A DNA stretch of 64,000 nt from Lepraria neglecta (GCA_033220425.1 CM065646.1:1681501-1745500); one strand, 5' to 3'. Shown: positions 10,379-20,423, counted from the first letter of the stretch. Translations and numbers: made by a program. Notes: generated by a model from the letters alone, not told the origin.

Positions 10379-11298
10379 GGCATGATCATCCAGCCTTCTC
10401 GTCATTCTAGGCGCACTGCCAATGGGCCAAGGAAGACCTATGGATGAGGAGGAGATTGTGGGTTCAAAAATGTTGCTCGACATATTACTCGTCTGGATCC
10501 TGTCTTTCTTTGCGCCCTTCACGCCATCGCTAATTACTCCAGGAGAACTTCGGCTATTGCGATTACACCAATGCGCCTGTAGCGAAGCCAGTACCACTAC
10601 AACCTCCTCAAATACCGCCGACTCGTCATTCATGCCCTTCGCACCTCCTCGACTAGCCCCGCAAAGCTGGTGTACCCGCGACCCGGACATCATCTTATCT
10701 AGCGTTCATCAACATGACGGCGACATACCACTCAAGTTCGTGAGGCCATGGAAAACGGATATGTTGCTTGAGCTCCTGAGCGGGAAAGATTCGGCCTGAA
10801 AAGGATGGTAGGCAGGTTGCGTCCAGACTTATTGCTCTAGCATTTACTTAATGCTCTAGCATCCTCAATCCTCAATGCTAATAGTCTGTTCTGTAGGATT
10901 CTTCATAGTGTGGGCAGGATTGAGACCGCGCCGGACGACGGAATGGATTATTTCAATGTCGTTCTCGAAGCGGGCAAGGATGCTGTGACGCCTAACCTAG
11001 TGGGACAGATATTGAGGAGACCGCAAATGGCCGCAGGTTTTGAACGGTGGTCAAAGAGTCATACGTAGAGTGAAATTTCGGAAAAGAAATCGTTCCCAGT
11101 CTTCCTCGGCGCAGACACTAAATCGCACCGCGAAGGAGGCATACTGTAAGTTTTATGGATAAGGGATCATGAGGAACATTTTATGCTCAGATCTGGTAGG
11201 GAGTGTGTCACTCGGCACTTCTATTCCATCTGAAAGTCTATAATAATAAGAGAACTTTAATCCACAAACCCAGCCGCAGAGAGCACTCGCAGCTGACA
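10379..11298. other. no gene recognised; possible remnant sequence
   Basis: Open frames at 10422-10799 (+) and 10295-10693 (-) overlap each other and neither looks clearly protein-like. The segment may hold decayed downstream sequence of the Cys-rich gene. It also contains the 3' end of the NRPS-like gene on the minus strand. Confidence 0.35.
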
Positions 11299-14172
11299 TC
11301 AAATCCCCCTACCCGCCAAAGCCGCCTTCAACTTCTTCTGAAACCCATGCACATGCTCCTTATCCATCATAGTATAATGCTCACCCTCCACATCATGAAA
11401 CCTGACCTCGCTCCTCGCAAACTCGCTCCAAGGCTCCAACCACTTCCCCCTCCATTCCCCCCTACTCTCAATCTCGAACCCACCCTTCCACGGCCCTGCA
11501 ACAAAAACATCCATACAACCCACCTTTCCACTTGGTTGAAAAGCCTTTCCGAGTGACTGCAATGCGAAAGCTGCCTCTGCCCAGCTCCCAAGTTTCTTCT
11601 TATCGAGACCCAACTCATGCATCCGCTCAGGTGGGGATAGTTGCATGACGTAATCGAGTACTAGGTCATGGGTATAGGACCGTAGCATCCCCGACACAGA
11701 GTCCGCATGTGCTTCCTTCATTAAGCCAATGAAGTAAGAAAGATGGAGTAACACTCCGATGAAATCGAGCTCGCGCATGCGATGTGCGATGTGAGGTGGC
11801 AAGTTGATGACGCCTAGGAAGGGAACGGTTTGGCCGTCGGCTTCGAAGATCTTGGCGAGCTCGAAAGCGAGGATGGAGCCGAATGAGTAGGCTGCTATTG
11901 CGTATGGTCCCTCTGGTTGTATTTGTTTGATGGCATTGTGGTAGATGTTGACGGCTTCTTCGATGCTGGAGAAGGGGGTCTCGCCAGCACTGAATCCACG
12001 GGCGCGGAGGGCGTAGACGGGGCGGTCGGAGAAGTATTTGGCTAGGTTGAGGAAGACGAGTACGTCGCCTGTGCCTGGGTGGATGAGCCAGAGAGGAGTT
12101 TTGGTGCCGTTTGTTTGGAGTGGGACGACTGGGCTGTAGGTTTGTGGCTGCTGGAGATTCTCAAGAGCGCGAGCCATGGTTTCGATAGTGGGATTGAGGA
12201 GAAGGAGGGACATGGGGATTGATAGACTGAATTCTGATTGTAGTTGGGTAGTGAATTTGACGAGGGCGATAGAGTCAAGACCGTAGGCGAAGAGATGGTC
12301 TGTGATGCCAATTGACTCTGCTGGGACATTGTGCTGCGAAATGAAGAGGTCGAAGAGGAGCTTCTCCGTATCGCATGTAGGAGGCTTTCGCTGAGAGAGT
12401 CGATAATTCCTGACCGATTCTGTGTTGGTCATTTGGAAATGAGCAAGTGCCCCAGTCTTGTAGGCTGTCTGGACTTTGACGCGGGAAATCTTGCCGAGTG
12501 ATGACTTTGGTAGGATTTCTTTGTCCACGGGAAAGACTTCATGGGGACGAACTCCGCAGACATTGACGCACACGTTTGCGATAGCATCATGGATGTTGGT
12601 TCTAGTGTCGGAGCCTTGTTCTTCGGTTTGGGGAAGGTACACAATGCAAGCGACTTCGGTGTTTGAACTTTCTGGTCGATAGGCAAAAGCTACCGTGTAT
12701 GAAGGCGTCACGCCAGGTATCGAAGCTTCTTCAATCGCAGTCTCGAGATCGATGGGAAGATAATTGATACCATTGATGATGATGGTCTCCTTGGCTCTAC
12801 CAGTGATGTTGAGCTGGCCGTCAGCGTCAATGAATGCGGTATCACCAGTCCTGAACCACCCATCTTCAGTAAAAGCTTCGTCGGTGGCCTTTTTGTTATT
12901 GTAGTACTCGGTGAAGACAGCAGGGCCGTGAAGTTGAAGCTCGCCTATTTCTCCATTCTTCAAGGGCTTATTGTCATTAAGAGAGTGGATCCGCATTTCG
13001 ATAGCGGGTGTACAGGTTCCATTTGCCACATATTCCAAACCCTTCCCCTTTTCGTATTCCGGGCAAATTTTGCTGTAAATCGCACCTGCGCCGATCTCGG
13101 TCATACCCACGCCCGGCCGAATGAAGTTGTCGCTAGTCCCATGGCCCTGCAAGATTTCAGTCAAAGAAACACACGGTTTCGTTCGAATTGCTTCGGCTCC
13201 GGTGATGAAAGCCTTAAAACAGCTCAGGTCAAGCTTGATAGACTGTTCTTGACCTAGAGCTCGCATTAAGGTCGATAAAAAGAAGCCAGGAGCAAAGGTA
13301 TACGACACACGATGCTCATGAATAAGGCGTAAGAAGAGAAGCGGGTCGACAAGGACGTCCGATGCGGCGACATGTACTTGTTCGGCTCCAAGCAGCATTG
13401 CATGAAGATGTATTTCAATGAGGTTAGCCACGTGATCCAGGCCGATCCAATTGAGGAAGATGTCCTTTTCTTTTGTCTCTAGCAGCGCAATTTTGCCATT
13501 GAGAACGTGAACGAGCTGTCCATGACGAAGACAGACCGCTTTAGCATTGCCCGAGCTTCCAGACGTAAGCATCAGGACTGCCAGATCCTCCGGTGCCTTG
13601 CTGTTGCCGGCTGGAGGATTTTTGAAAGTTTTAGATGCGGTATTTGACGTCGCTGAGCTCGTGAGGGTTGGGTGTTGAAGGCTGAGATTTAACACTCGAG
13701 ATGATGAAGTAGCTGAAGATGGTCCAGAAGACTCAACGCCATTAGGAATTTGTCCAAGGTATTCCACAGCGTGGATTTGCAGCGTGTCCTGGTCCAGAAA
13801 CTCAGGGATGAGAGCCTCAGTGGTGAGTACAATCGGATTTTCCAACAGCTCGCTGAGGTGAGATAGATGCTTCTTTCGTTGATTAACGTTGTTTGTGAAG
13901 GGTGGCGAGATGGCTGGAACATAACCTGCAGCAACAAAAGCCCAAAACCAACGGATGCTGTCCTCATGTTGATTGAAGTGCAGTAACACGATAGAGTCGG
14001 CTTTGATCCCTGGGATAGCTTCGATCTTGGAGGCATCGAGGGCGGCTCTCTCAAACAGCTCTCGATAGCCAATGTACTTCGGTGGTATCTTCGAGTTCAA
14101 GGGGTAGATCGTAATGCCAGTCTCGTAGGAGGCGCTTTTCTGGCAAATTTGATAAAGGTTATGAACCTCCAT
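11299..14172 (-). CDS. NRPS-like synthetase A-T-TE, arylpyruvate-dimerising type
   Basis: 957 residues in one uninterrupted exon, the usual size of TdiA/AtrA/MicA-type enzymes. The adenylation domain (about 1-570) has core motifs LMLTSGSSGNAKAV, GVGMTEIGAGAIYS, GWFRTGDTAFIDADGQ, GRAKETIIINGINYLP and LPKSSLGKISRVKV. The thiolation domain carries the phosphopantetheine Ser in FAYGLDSIALVKF. The thioesterase domain has the nucleophile motif AYSFGSILAF, the NLPPHIAHRM segment typical of this subfamily, and a C-terminal His in EGEHYTMMDKEH. The family activates aryl-pyruvic acids as AMP esters and dimerises two of them on the T and TE domains to quinones, furanones or dioxolanones (atromentin, polyporic acid, microperfuranone, phenguignardic acid); which product is made here cannot be read from sequence. 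There is no aminotransferase, oxidase or transporter beside it, so it is not in an obvious cluster. Confidence 0.92.
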   Translation of the reverse strand: MEVHNLYQICQKSASYETGITIYPLNSKIPPKYIGYRELFERAALDASKIEAIPGIKADSIVLLHFNQHEDSIRWFWAFVAAGYVPAISPPFTNNVNQRKKHLSHLSELLENPIVLTTEALIPEFLDQDTLQIHAVEYLGQIPNGVESSGPSSATSSSRVLNLSLQHPTLTSSATSNTASKTFKNPPAGNSKAPEDLAVLMLTSGSSGNAKAVCLRHGQLVHVLNGKIALLETKEKDIFLNWIGLDHVANLIEIHLHAMLLGAEQVHVAASDVLVDPLLFLRLIHEHRVSYTFAPGFFLSTLMRALGQEQSIKLDLSCFKAFITGAEAIRTKPCVSLTEILQGHGTSDNFIRPGVGMTEIGAGAIYSKICPEYEKGKGLEYVANGTCTPAIEMRIHSLNDNKPLKNGEIGELQLHGPAVFTEYYNNKKATDEAFTEDGWFRTGDTAFIDADGQLNITGRAKETIIINGINYLPIDLETAIEEASIPGVTPSYTVAFAYRPESSNTEVACIVYLPQTEEQGSDTRTNIHDAIANVCVNVCGVRPHEVFPVDKEILPKSSLGKISRVKVQTAYKTGALAHFQMTNTESVRNYRLSQRKPPTCDTEKLLFDLFISQHNVPAESIGITDHLFAYGLDSIALVKFTTQLQSEFSLSIPMSLLLLNPTIETMARALENLQQPQTYSPVVPLQTNGTKTPLWLIHPGTGDVLVFLNLAKYFSDRPVYALRARGFSAGETPFSSIEEAVNIYHNAIKQIQPEGPYAIAAYSFGSILAFELAKIFEADGQTVPFLGVINLPPHIAHRMRELDFIGVLLHLSYFIGLMKEAHADSVSGMLRSYTHDLVLDYVMQLSPPERMHELGLDKKKLGSWAEAAFALQSLGKAFQPSGKVGCMDVFVAGPWKGGFEIESRGEWRGKWLEPWSEFARSEVRFHDVEGEHYTMMDKEHVHGFQKKLKAALAGRGI

Positions 14173-15475
14173 GGCTCAATTATGACAATTCAGAAATATG
14201 TTGGTCGACTGGATACTGTGCTTTCTGCTTGACAGAAATGATGGCCTCTTATGATGCTTTTTGACTTAGCTATAACCAAGAAGGTAGTGCAGTTGGGTAG
14301 CCGACAAGTCGAGGAAGATTAGGGTGGCCTTGTGTCAAAGATTCCGTGAAGTGACAGCCGTTCAGCGAGTATTTGTGCAACAAGTAACCGCGAGTAAAGC
14401 TTTCACACAGATCACGGATGATATGGCGCTTTCCTACATATTCACAAGGAAGATTGCATTGGGAACTTAAAGTAGAAAATTTTCACTGTGTGACAAGGTT
14501 ATGCAAGCCGGATTATTGGAACAGAATGAAGTCAGGCTAAACCTCACCAGGAAACGCAATCCTTCCACGGTTGTCATACCCTGTCAAACTTGACAGTTTG
14601 ATTTTGCATCCATCATGGGGATTACGCATCGTGCACGAGGCCAGAGTCGGCTGTCTGCTGTAGCTCCAATATTTATCTTGTGCAAGAGCCCAAGATTGTT
14701 CATCGACAGGGCACTTGCCCGTCCCATTCAGTAACAAGCCGGTATGAAACCCAGAAGTTTGGGTGCGATGAACCCTGGCAATGGGCAAGTTTGAGACATT
14801 ATTGGAGCCACAACTAATAGGGTGCGTCGTCGTTACGACGGAGAAGCTCCCAGCTAGATTCCTAGTTCCCATACGAGATATCGATGACCACTCACATCTG
14901 CCTCGTTCAATCCGTTTTTTTATTCCCTAGATCTCTCCACGAAAAGAAAGTCCGTGCGACATTCGACGAGGAGAATACCATTGCCCTAACATCATTTGGT
15001 CCTCGACCTTGGGCGTTTAGAAGACCAGGATCGGAGTGCTTCGTACGTAAGAAGCGGCTGAGGGCATTTCCCCTATCATTCTGTCGTATAGGCACGGTAG
15101 GCCTGTGAGCGTGGAACGGCTACTCTGCTCAATCCCTTAGTATGTCCATCACTCACCAGTCGATGTCCGCGTTTGCTGTACCGTATCGTGGGGGAGGAAA
15201 GTCGAAATGCCCTTCCTCGCGTTCGAGCAATTTGCCACCTCAATGATTAGCGGAGCCTTACAAGGCTGAAGTCAAGCCACTACTGCCAAGATATTTTAAA
15301 CACCTTACCAAGCTTTAATCATGTCTGGACTATTGAAATGCAAAATCCATTTGCCTATTCCCTAAAACACAGGTGACTCGAAAATTCGAAAGCTGTTGCT
15401 ACTCTGCTACGTACAACGACCAAGAAGACGAGGTGCTGTCATCCTGTTCATTATCGAGCCTCCGAGGCGGAAAAA
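14173..15475. other. intergenic with one doubtful small ORF
   Basis: Holds the promoter of the NRPS-like gene. A 111-residue ATG-started frame at 14537-14872 (minus strand, start MGTRNLAGSF) has four Cys and five Trp/Tyr but no signal peptide and no recognisable family; I do not call it a gene. No repeat was identified. Confidence 0.35.
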
Positions 15476-15995
15476 ATGTTGGAAGCCCGACTTATACAGC
15501 TTTGCAAGTGCGTTGATGCTTTCGACGCCTCCTAGCAAACAGTAGGATTTGGGTTGCCCTGCAAAGCATCATGGTGCATACTAACAATCGTTTTCAGGGA
15601 GTGACTATATCCTTTGGCACATGTTGGGATCTCAAGTCGGCGGGATTCCCCTTTCCGAACCCATGCTTCCAACCCAAGGCATGATTCTGAATCTGGGCAC
15701 TCAACGACAAGCTTATCTATTGCACATTCTAGGCAGAGGCAGGGCTTGGGAAGGCTGGTGTACATGTTCCAATTCCATTATTTCAAAACTGCTACTAATC
15801 ATTTGAGTGTGTAGGAGACTACATGCGGCGGGACCATTGGAGAACGTACCATACCAAACGTGCAATGTCATTCTGGTTCGAGAGCGACATGACAATCCGC
15901 AACCACAAGACAGACAGGATAGAAGACCTGATAGGCAGTGGGACTTTCAGGACATTCTGCCGCCCAGCTACGCGACTTTGAAGAATGAAAGATGA
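15476..15995 (+). CDS. W-x9-I/EGW-LHA family small protein, copy A1 (PPSY subtype)
   Basis: Member of the tandem small-protein family. Exon 1 starts at ATG 15476 (MLEARLIQLCK), probably ending at 15507. Exon 2 (from 15598 or 15602 to 15757) carries ILWHMLGSQVGGIPLSEP, the family's W-x9-I motif, then RAWEGW. A 57-bp intron (15758-15814, branch CTACTAATC) splits the last Trp codon as TG|G. Exon 3 is RLHAAGPLENVPYQTCNVIL, then VRERHD and a C-terminal PPSY before the stop at 15993-15995. The first intron (GTGCGT...TTTTCAG, with TACTAAC) only keeps the frame if the slightly downstream AG at 15600-15601 is used, so this boundary is uncertain. No signal peptide or membrane segment is seen. Function unknown. 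Confidence 0.6.
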
Positions 15996-16294
15996 AGTGG
16001 TGCGGTAACCGCATTACGGTTTGTGTGACGGTTGGCCGGAATTGTGGGGCAAGGGATTAGCAAGCAAAAAGGCTCAAATATTCGCAAGATTTGAAATGTA
16101 AAATCCGCATACTCAAATTCATTGGTTAATTCTCAGTCTCTTGGGTGGTAGGCCTAGAATCTCACGGCTAGATTTGCCATTCATAGAATCTTCAGGCTTG
16201 CGAAATCAATCTGACCCACTGCATATACATGTTTCTATCATCCAGATCTGAATACGCGAGATCTTCTACTGTATTGTCTATAGCGTTGGAAAGA

Positions 16295-16810
16295 ATGGAT
16301 CAGAGGCTGATAGAACTCTGCAAATGCGATGCTAAATGCGGAAACCCTGGTGCAGGTGCGTCATCGCGACGCTCAGGCCAAGAAATTCCATGAGGCTTAA
16401 GAACGATCTTCAGGCCTCGGACGCTGCTGGACTACTGGCAACGAGTATGCATGGCACTTGACAAGCAGCGACAGAAACAGTATCCAGCTGTCAGAGCCGA
16501 GACCATACGATCCAGAGTCGATTTTGACTCTTCGAACCGCAGGGCAGCAAGCATTACTAAAGGTGCTTGCTAACGGCGGACCCTGGGAGGGGTGGTAAGT
16601 GGACTTCAAGTCTTGAATTGTGGGTAATTTCTGATATGGTGAATGCACAGGAAGCTGCATGCAGTTGGCCCGCTTGCGACTAATTATCAGGCTTGCAGTA
16701 TAGTCCTCGTTCGCATGCCGGCGGATTCACCACTACGAAATGCTCTTGAAGAATCGGACTCAGATGGTGAAGGACCTCCGAGCTATACTGATGTTCAGAA
16801 TGGGAGATAG
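16295..16810 (+). CDS. W-x9-I/EGW-LHA family small protein, copy A2 (PPSY subtype)
   Basis: The cleanest member of the A subgroup: exons 16295-16355, 16414-16594 and 16651-16810, 133 residues, all splice sites canonical. The N-terminus MDQRLIELCKCDAKCGNPGA has three Cys; then YAWHLTSSDRNSIQLSEP gives W-x9-I, LLKVLANGGPWEGW ends exon 2, and the intron splits the Trp codon TG|G. Exon 3 reads KLHAVGPLATNYQACSIVLV and ends with EGPPSYTDVQNGR. PPSY fits the PPxY motif bound by WW domains, for example of Rsp5-type ubiquitin ligases (family knowledge; binding here is inference). It lies 299 bp downstream of A1 in the same orientation, and both use a GTGCGT donor for intron 1. Function unknown. Confidence 0.7.
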
Positions 16811-16986
16811 TTAAGGCGACTTCCTGGCTGGATACAAGGAGCTTAACCTGGTCAGAGGAATAAATTTGTAACACATTTGGACGACGGCTAGTACTTTAAT
16901 GGTTGAGACAACCCAGTGGATGTTGGTTATCAATGAAATTCGATTAAGTTCTCTACCAACCTTCGTCTGGCCCCGGAAGGCCTCCT

Positions 16987-17413
16987 TCATTCTGCATGTC
17001 CAACTTCCACATAGCTTGGGGGCGGCGGACTCACTGACCTCGAACCTTCAACCAGATTTCTTAAGTTCTCATCGTTATCCTTTCGAACAAGTACTATCTT
17101 GCAAGTCTCCCACGTATGATTGTCAACAGCGTCTCCCACAGCATGCAAGCACCCGATCAAGAGCGATGTCAGAGACATTTATATTGATGGTTTCCCAGCT
17201 CCACTTACCACTCTTCCCAAGGCCCACCCGTTGCCAGAATCTTCTGTAAGAACACCACTGTTTGTGTTCCCATTTTCTGAATGGAATGCGCAGTGTAAGG
17301 TCCTGGCTCAGATAGTGGAATGCTATGGGTGGAGCTGCATGTAACGTGCCAGGTAAGATTGGCGCCAGCAGACCAGCAGTGCGCAGTTCCTTTAGACGTT
17401 GGTCAGAGCACAT
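16987..17413 (-). pseudogene. W-x9-I/EGW-LHA family, copy A3, inverted and degenerate
   Basis: Opposite strand to A1 and A2 but the same layout. DQRLKELR matches the A2 start, LTWHVTCSSTHSIPLSEPGP gives W-x9-I, KILATGGPWEEW matches the exon end with GTAAGT donor, and the last exon reads CLHAVGDAVDNHTWETCKIV, LVRKD and a C-terminal PPPPSY. Two defects: the N-terminal segment and the W-x9-I segment are in different frames with no intron between, and no AG acceptor is present just before the LHA exon (the site reads TCGG). The start at 17413 is nominal. Inverted orientation next to A2 suggests duplication with inversion. Confidence 0.6.
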
Positions 17414-17913
17414 TCTGTATTCAGTTTTGAATCATTGAACTTGCCGACGTACCTGCAGTTGGGTTTCCACACCTCCCACGACACTTACAACGCTCTACTA
17501 GTCTTGCTTCAATTTTTGGCTGTCTTCAACACCGAAGGAGGTTGTGGTGTCTGTAGCGGGAGACAGTATTTCATATACACGATTTGGCTCGGTGAAAGGT
17601 AGATATGAAAGCAAATTACCTTGAACATGGAGTCACTGATCGAGAATTGGCGGCTTTAGCGTTGGTAATGTGGGCATAAGAAGATGTTTCTTGGTAGGAG
17701 CGACTTTTTGCAGCCCAGTGGTGGCGCAATTGGCACCGCCCTACTCTATAGTTGGGCTTTCGTCGTTGCCAGATGCGAGGTTTTGAGCGCCTTTTGCAAA
17801 AGATTGAACGTCCACCTTACAATCTCATCCCGACGGCACACGTGACCTTCTCAGTCCATCTTATTTTGCCCGTGAAATAGAAACCTAACACCACAAACCC
17901 TCAATCCACCACC
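17414..17913. other. intergenic between divergent family copies
   Basis: Divergent spacer between A3 (minus) and B1 (plus). No independent gene recognised; the last ~60 bp are C/A-rich, as in many ascomycete 5' leaders. Confidence 0.4.
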
Positions 17914-18274
17914 ATGGAAGCCCGACCCCTCCACGCCCGCTACTTGCACAATAAAAAACGCGTCCGAGAATGGAAATTAATACACCCCGAAAGGCGCGGT
18001 ATCCGAGTCGCAGAAGCGCAACTTTCAAATGGAAATAATTGTAACCTCTGGAACATCGACCCCGAAGCCATGGCCTTAATCGATATTGCTGGTGATGGTG
18101 AACCTTGGGAAGGCTGGTTTGTCTCTACCGCTCACTCTCATAGATTCCAGAGTCAATCATGGTCTTGCAAGGCGATTACATGCTATAGGCAATTTGAGGA
18201 AAACCAAGGACGCCGATCCGATGTACCTCTTCGACTTTGTGCTCGTTCGTGATATTACTCCAACGTTTGAGTGA
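17914..18274 (+). CDS. W-x9-I/EGW-LHA family small protein, copy B1
   Basis: Two exons, 17914-18116 and 18172-18274, 101 residues, intron 55 bp. Start MEARPLHARYLHNKKRV; then REWKLIHPERRGIRVAEA gives W-x9-I; exon 1 ends IAGDGEPWEGW with the Trp codon split TG|G. Exon 2 is RLHAIGNLRKTKDADPMYLF followed by DFVLVRD and ITPTFE. It shares with the A group the W-x9-I spacing, the EGW end, intron position and phase, the LHA start and the VLVR block, but lacks the PPSY tail and the Cys-rich N-terminus. No signal peptide; predicted small soluble protein. Function unknown. Intact frame and good splice sites make it one of the likely active copies. Confidence 0.72.
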
Positions 18275-18877
18275 GAGCTCAGGAGGTTCTGGTGTTTCGG
18301 AAGGGAAAGAACTGCCTAATTATGAGGAGCGTTTGGAACGTTGATGGTAGCCATTACTCGGTCTGGTAGAAGATGAAAACCGCTTGGCATTCACATACCT
18401 GTGGGTAGTAAAATAAACTAGAATGCACCGCTTTGACAGGCTAGTATGCTGAGGAGGCAGTTTCACTGGCTAAGACTCCAAGACCTATCAGCAGCTTGAA
18501 CTAAAATGTGCTATTTGCAAATAAATCGGAGCTAGAAACATAAGATTATGGCGAACTGAAGTTCCGAATTGATTAAGACTGAGTTGCAATTCCAGATTTT
18601 TCTGTCATCGAGACAGCGCCTTCCGCGAATCCAAGTTTCTACCAGTTTTTTTAGAACGTTTTATTGGCTGACCAAACTTGCTCGGCACTGCGCAAGTACT
18701 AGCAGTCATTGGCTACAACCCATTGCAATCTAAACTTGCTAAAATCGCCACGACTAAAGAGAGCCAGTAATATATCTAAAAGGGAACTCAAAACCGAGCA
18801 ACAGATTCGAGATCTCAACACACAAAATTTTCACCATCGACTGCCCCTACACACCTCCACGCCTCCACACTCTCGGC
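18275..18877. other. intergenic between family copies B1 and B2
   Basis: AT-rich spacer with no recognisable coding sequence or repeat; it should carry the B2 promoter. Confidence 0.4.
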
Positions 18878-19216
18878 ATGACACGCCATCATTCCCAAGC
18901 TCGTAAGATTACCGCCGAAGGCGTCCAAGAATGGCAGTACGATTCCCATGAAGAATCCGGCATATCAGTGGGAGAGGCTACTGTTCTAGCCGATCATCCC
19001 ATCGATATGGAGTCGGAGATCAGGTGTTACTGCGATAGCTTTGGTGATGCTGTTACCCCTCGAGGCTGGTTCGTCAAGGCCCCATCCAGTTGTTTTTTTT
19101 GATATGCTGATAAGTAGTATTCAAGGCGATTGCATGCGATAAGTCCGTTGGTTAGGGCGGAGGGCGAACATGAGATGTATCATTTCAGTTTCGCGGTTTT
19201 GTATGACAATTTTTGA
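18878..19216 (+). CDS. W-x9-I/EGW-LHA family small protein, copy B2
   Basis: Two exons, 18878-19068 and 19126-19216, 93 residues, 57-bp intron with TGCTGATAA branch site. Exon 1 carries VQEWQYDSHEESGISVGEA (W-x9-I) but the end motif has diverged to TPRGW, still with the Trp codon split TG|G. Exon 2 is RLHAISPLVRAEGEHEMYHF then SFAVLYDNF. The N-terminus MTRHHSQARKITAEG is unlike the MEAR start of its neighbours. The frame is open throughout. Function unknown; the divergence suggests relaxed or altered selection. Confidence 0.65.
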
Positions 19217-19461
19217 CTAGGAGTTGAAGCTGCTAGGGCCAGCAAGCCTTCCAGATGGGAAATGGCTCTAGGTCGCGGCTAGGTAGAAAATCAAATTCCT
19301 TAAATTTCACATGGGTTTGCTATGAATTTGACATGTTCCTTATAAAAGTGAGTAAATCTTCCTTCCTTTCATCATCTTCAAAAACTGCATCTCACTTCCG
19401 CAAAAGAGCCTAATTCTTCCACATCAGCACCTCTTCAACTCTCAAGCACACCGAAAGGAAG

Positions 19462-19836
19462 ATGATGGAAGCCCGACTCGTCCACTGCCAAAACTTTCCC
19501 ACTATCGACGACAAAGCTCGAGAATGGCGCATTGCCAGCCCGCTGAGCTTCGGCATCCGTATAAGCGATCAATATTTTCTTCAACAAGGATATCCACTCC
19601 AATATCTTCACGTTTCTGCTCAAGATCGCGGGTGAAGGCGGGAAGGCTGGTAAGAATTTGTTGCTAATCTCCAAGCTTTTGAATGTATTTTGCTGACAAC
19701 TTTCTTCAGGACTTTACATGCAGTCAGCAATTTGAAGGAAACAAACAATATCGTTGATCCGACACAGTGCTTTGAGGTCTTGTTTGTGTGGGAGGTATTA
19801 GCTTGGACAAGGAGTCCGAAATGTTCGAGGAGATAG
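19462..19836 (+). pseudogene. W-x9-I/EGW-LHA family, copy B3, frameshifted
   Basis: Starts MMEARLVHCQNFPTIDDK and continues AREWRIASPLSFGIRISD (W-x9-I). After that the homologous text (FLLKIAGEGG) lies in another frame, and the EGW end is back in the first frame. The stretch GGCGGGAAGGCTGG lacks the bases expected for the Pro-Trp of PWEGW. The GTAAGA donor, the TGCTGAC branch and the exon TLHAVSNLKETNNIVDPTQC (19710-19836) are well preserved, and the Trp codon would again be split TG|G. This is a recently broken copy. Confidence 0.6.
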
Positions 19837-20021
19837 AAGGCGAAGAGGTGCTTTAAATATGAGGATTTCCCGGCTGTGACAGAGGGGAGTGTTCCAGTTA
19901 ATCGTGGTAGATAGTATGAGATTGAACATGGTATACAGGCCTACCAAGGCTGCTATTCCCCCGGAATCCTCTATCAGGATTCCGCATATGCAATTGCGCC
20001 GTAGCTCATAATTTCATATTG

Positions 20022-20423
20022 ATGGAAGCTCGACTAGTCCATCTCCGAAAGGCCCCTGCGATTGACAGAACGTGCGGATCGTCAACTATCGAAGCTTCGG
20101 CATTCGCGTCAACGAATCCTGTGTCTTAGATGCTTGCAAGCTCTTCTTCAACCTGACTATCAACCCAGACATCACAAGTTTCTTGACCACTATAGCTGGA
20201 GAAGGCGGACCATAGGAAGGCTGGTGAGTTCACGAAGGGTTCTGATCTAATATCGAGCTCGCTAAAAACTCCTTCTAGGACTTTGTACGCTATCAGTCTA
20301 TTGAGGCACACGCCAGACATCGTGGACCTCGTTCACTTCTTCGAGATCGTGTTCGCGCGGGATGTTGGAGCACCGGTAGGGCTTCCGGTCGAGTTCAATT
20401 CTGACCAAGACACTCGATGGTGA
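20022..20423 (+). pseudogene. W-x9-I/EGW-LHA family, copy B4, stop at the conserved Trp
   Basis: Starts MEARLVHLRKAPAID, loses frame, then continues as RIVNYRSFGIRVNESC and ITSFLTTIAGEGGP. The next codon is TAG where the other copies have TGG (PWEGW), followed by GAA GGC TG and a normal GTGAGT donor. Exon 2 (20279-20423) reads TLYAISLLRHTPDIVDLVHF and EIVFARDVG. Its DNA is close to that of B3, so B3 and B4 probably come from one local duplication. Confidence 0.6.

Noticed and set aside
10295-10799. Overlapping open frames of 132 (minus) and 125 (plus) residues
   Set aside because: They cover the same bases on opposite strands, lack conserved motifs and lie in decayed sequence after the Cys-rich pseudogene.
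14537-14872. 111-residue minus-strand ORF with four Cys
   Set aside because: True ATG, but no signal peptide, no domain, no convincing continuation across an intron, and no paralog in the window.
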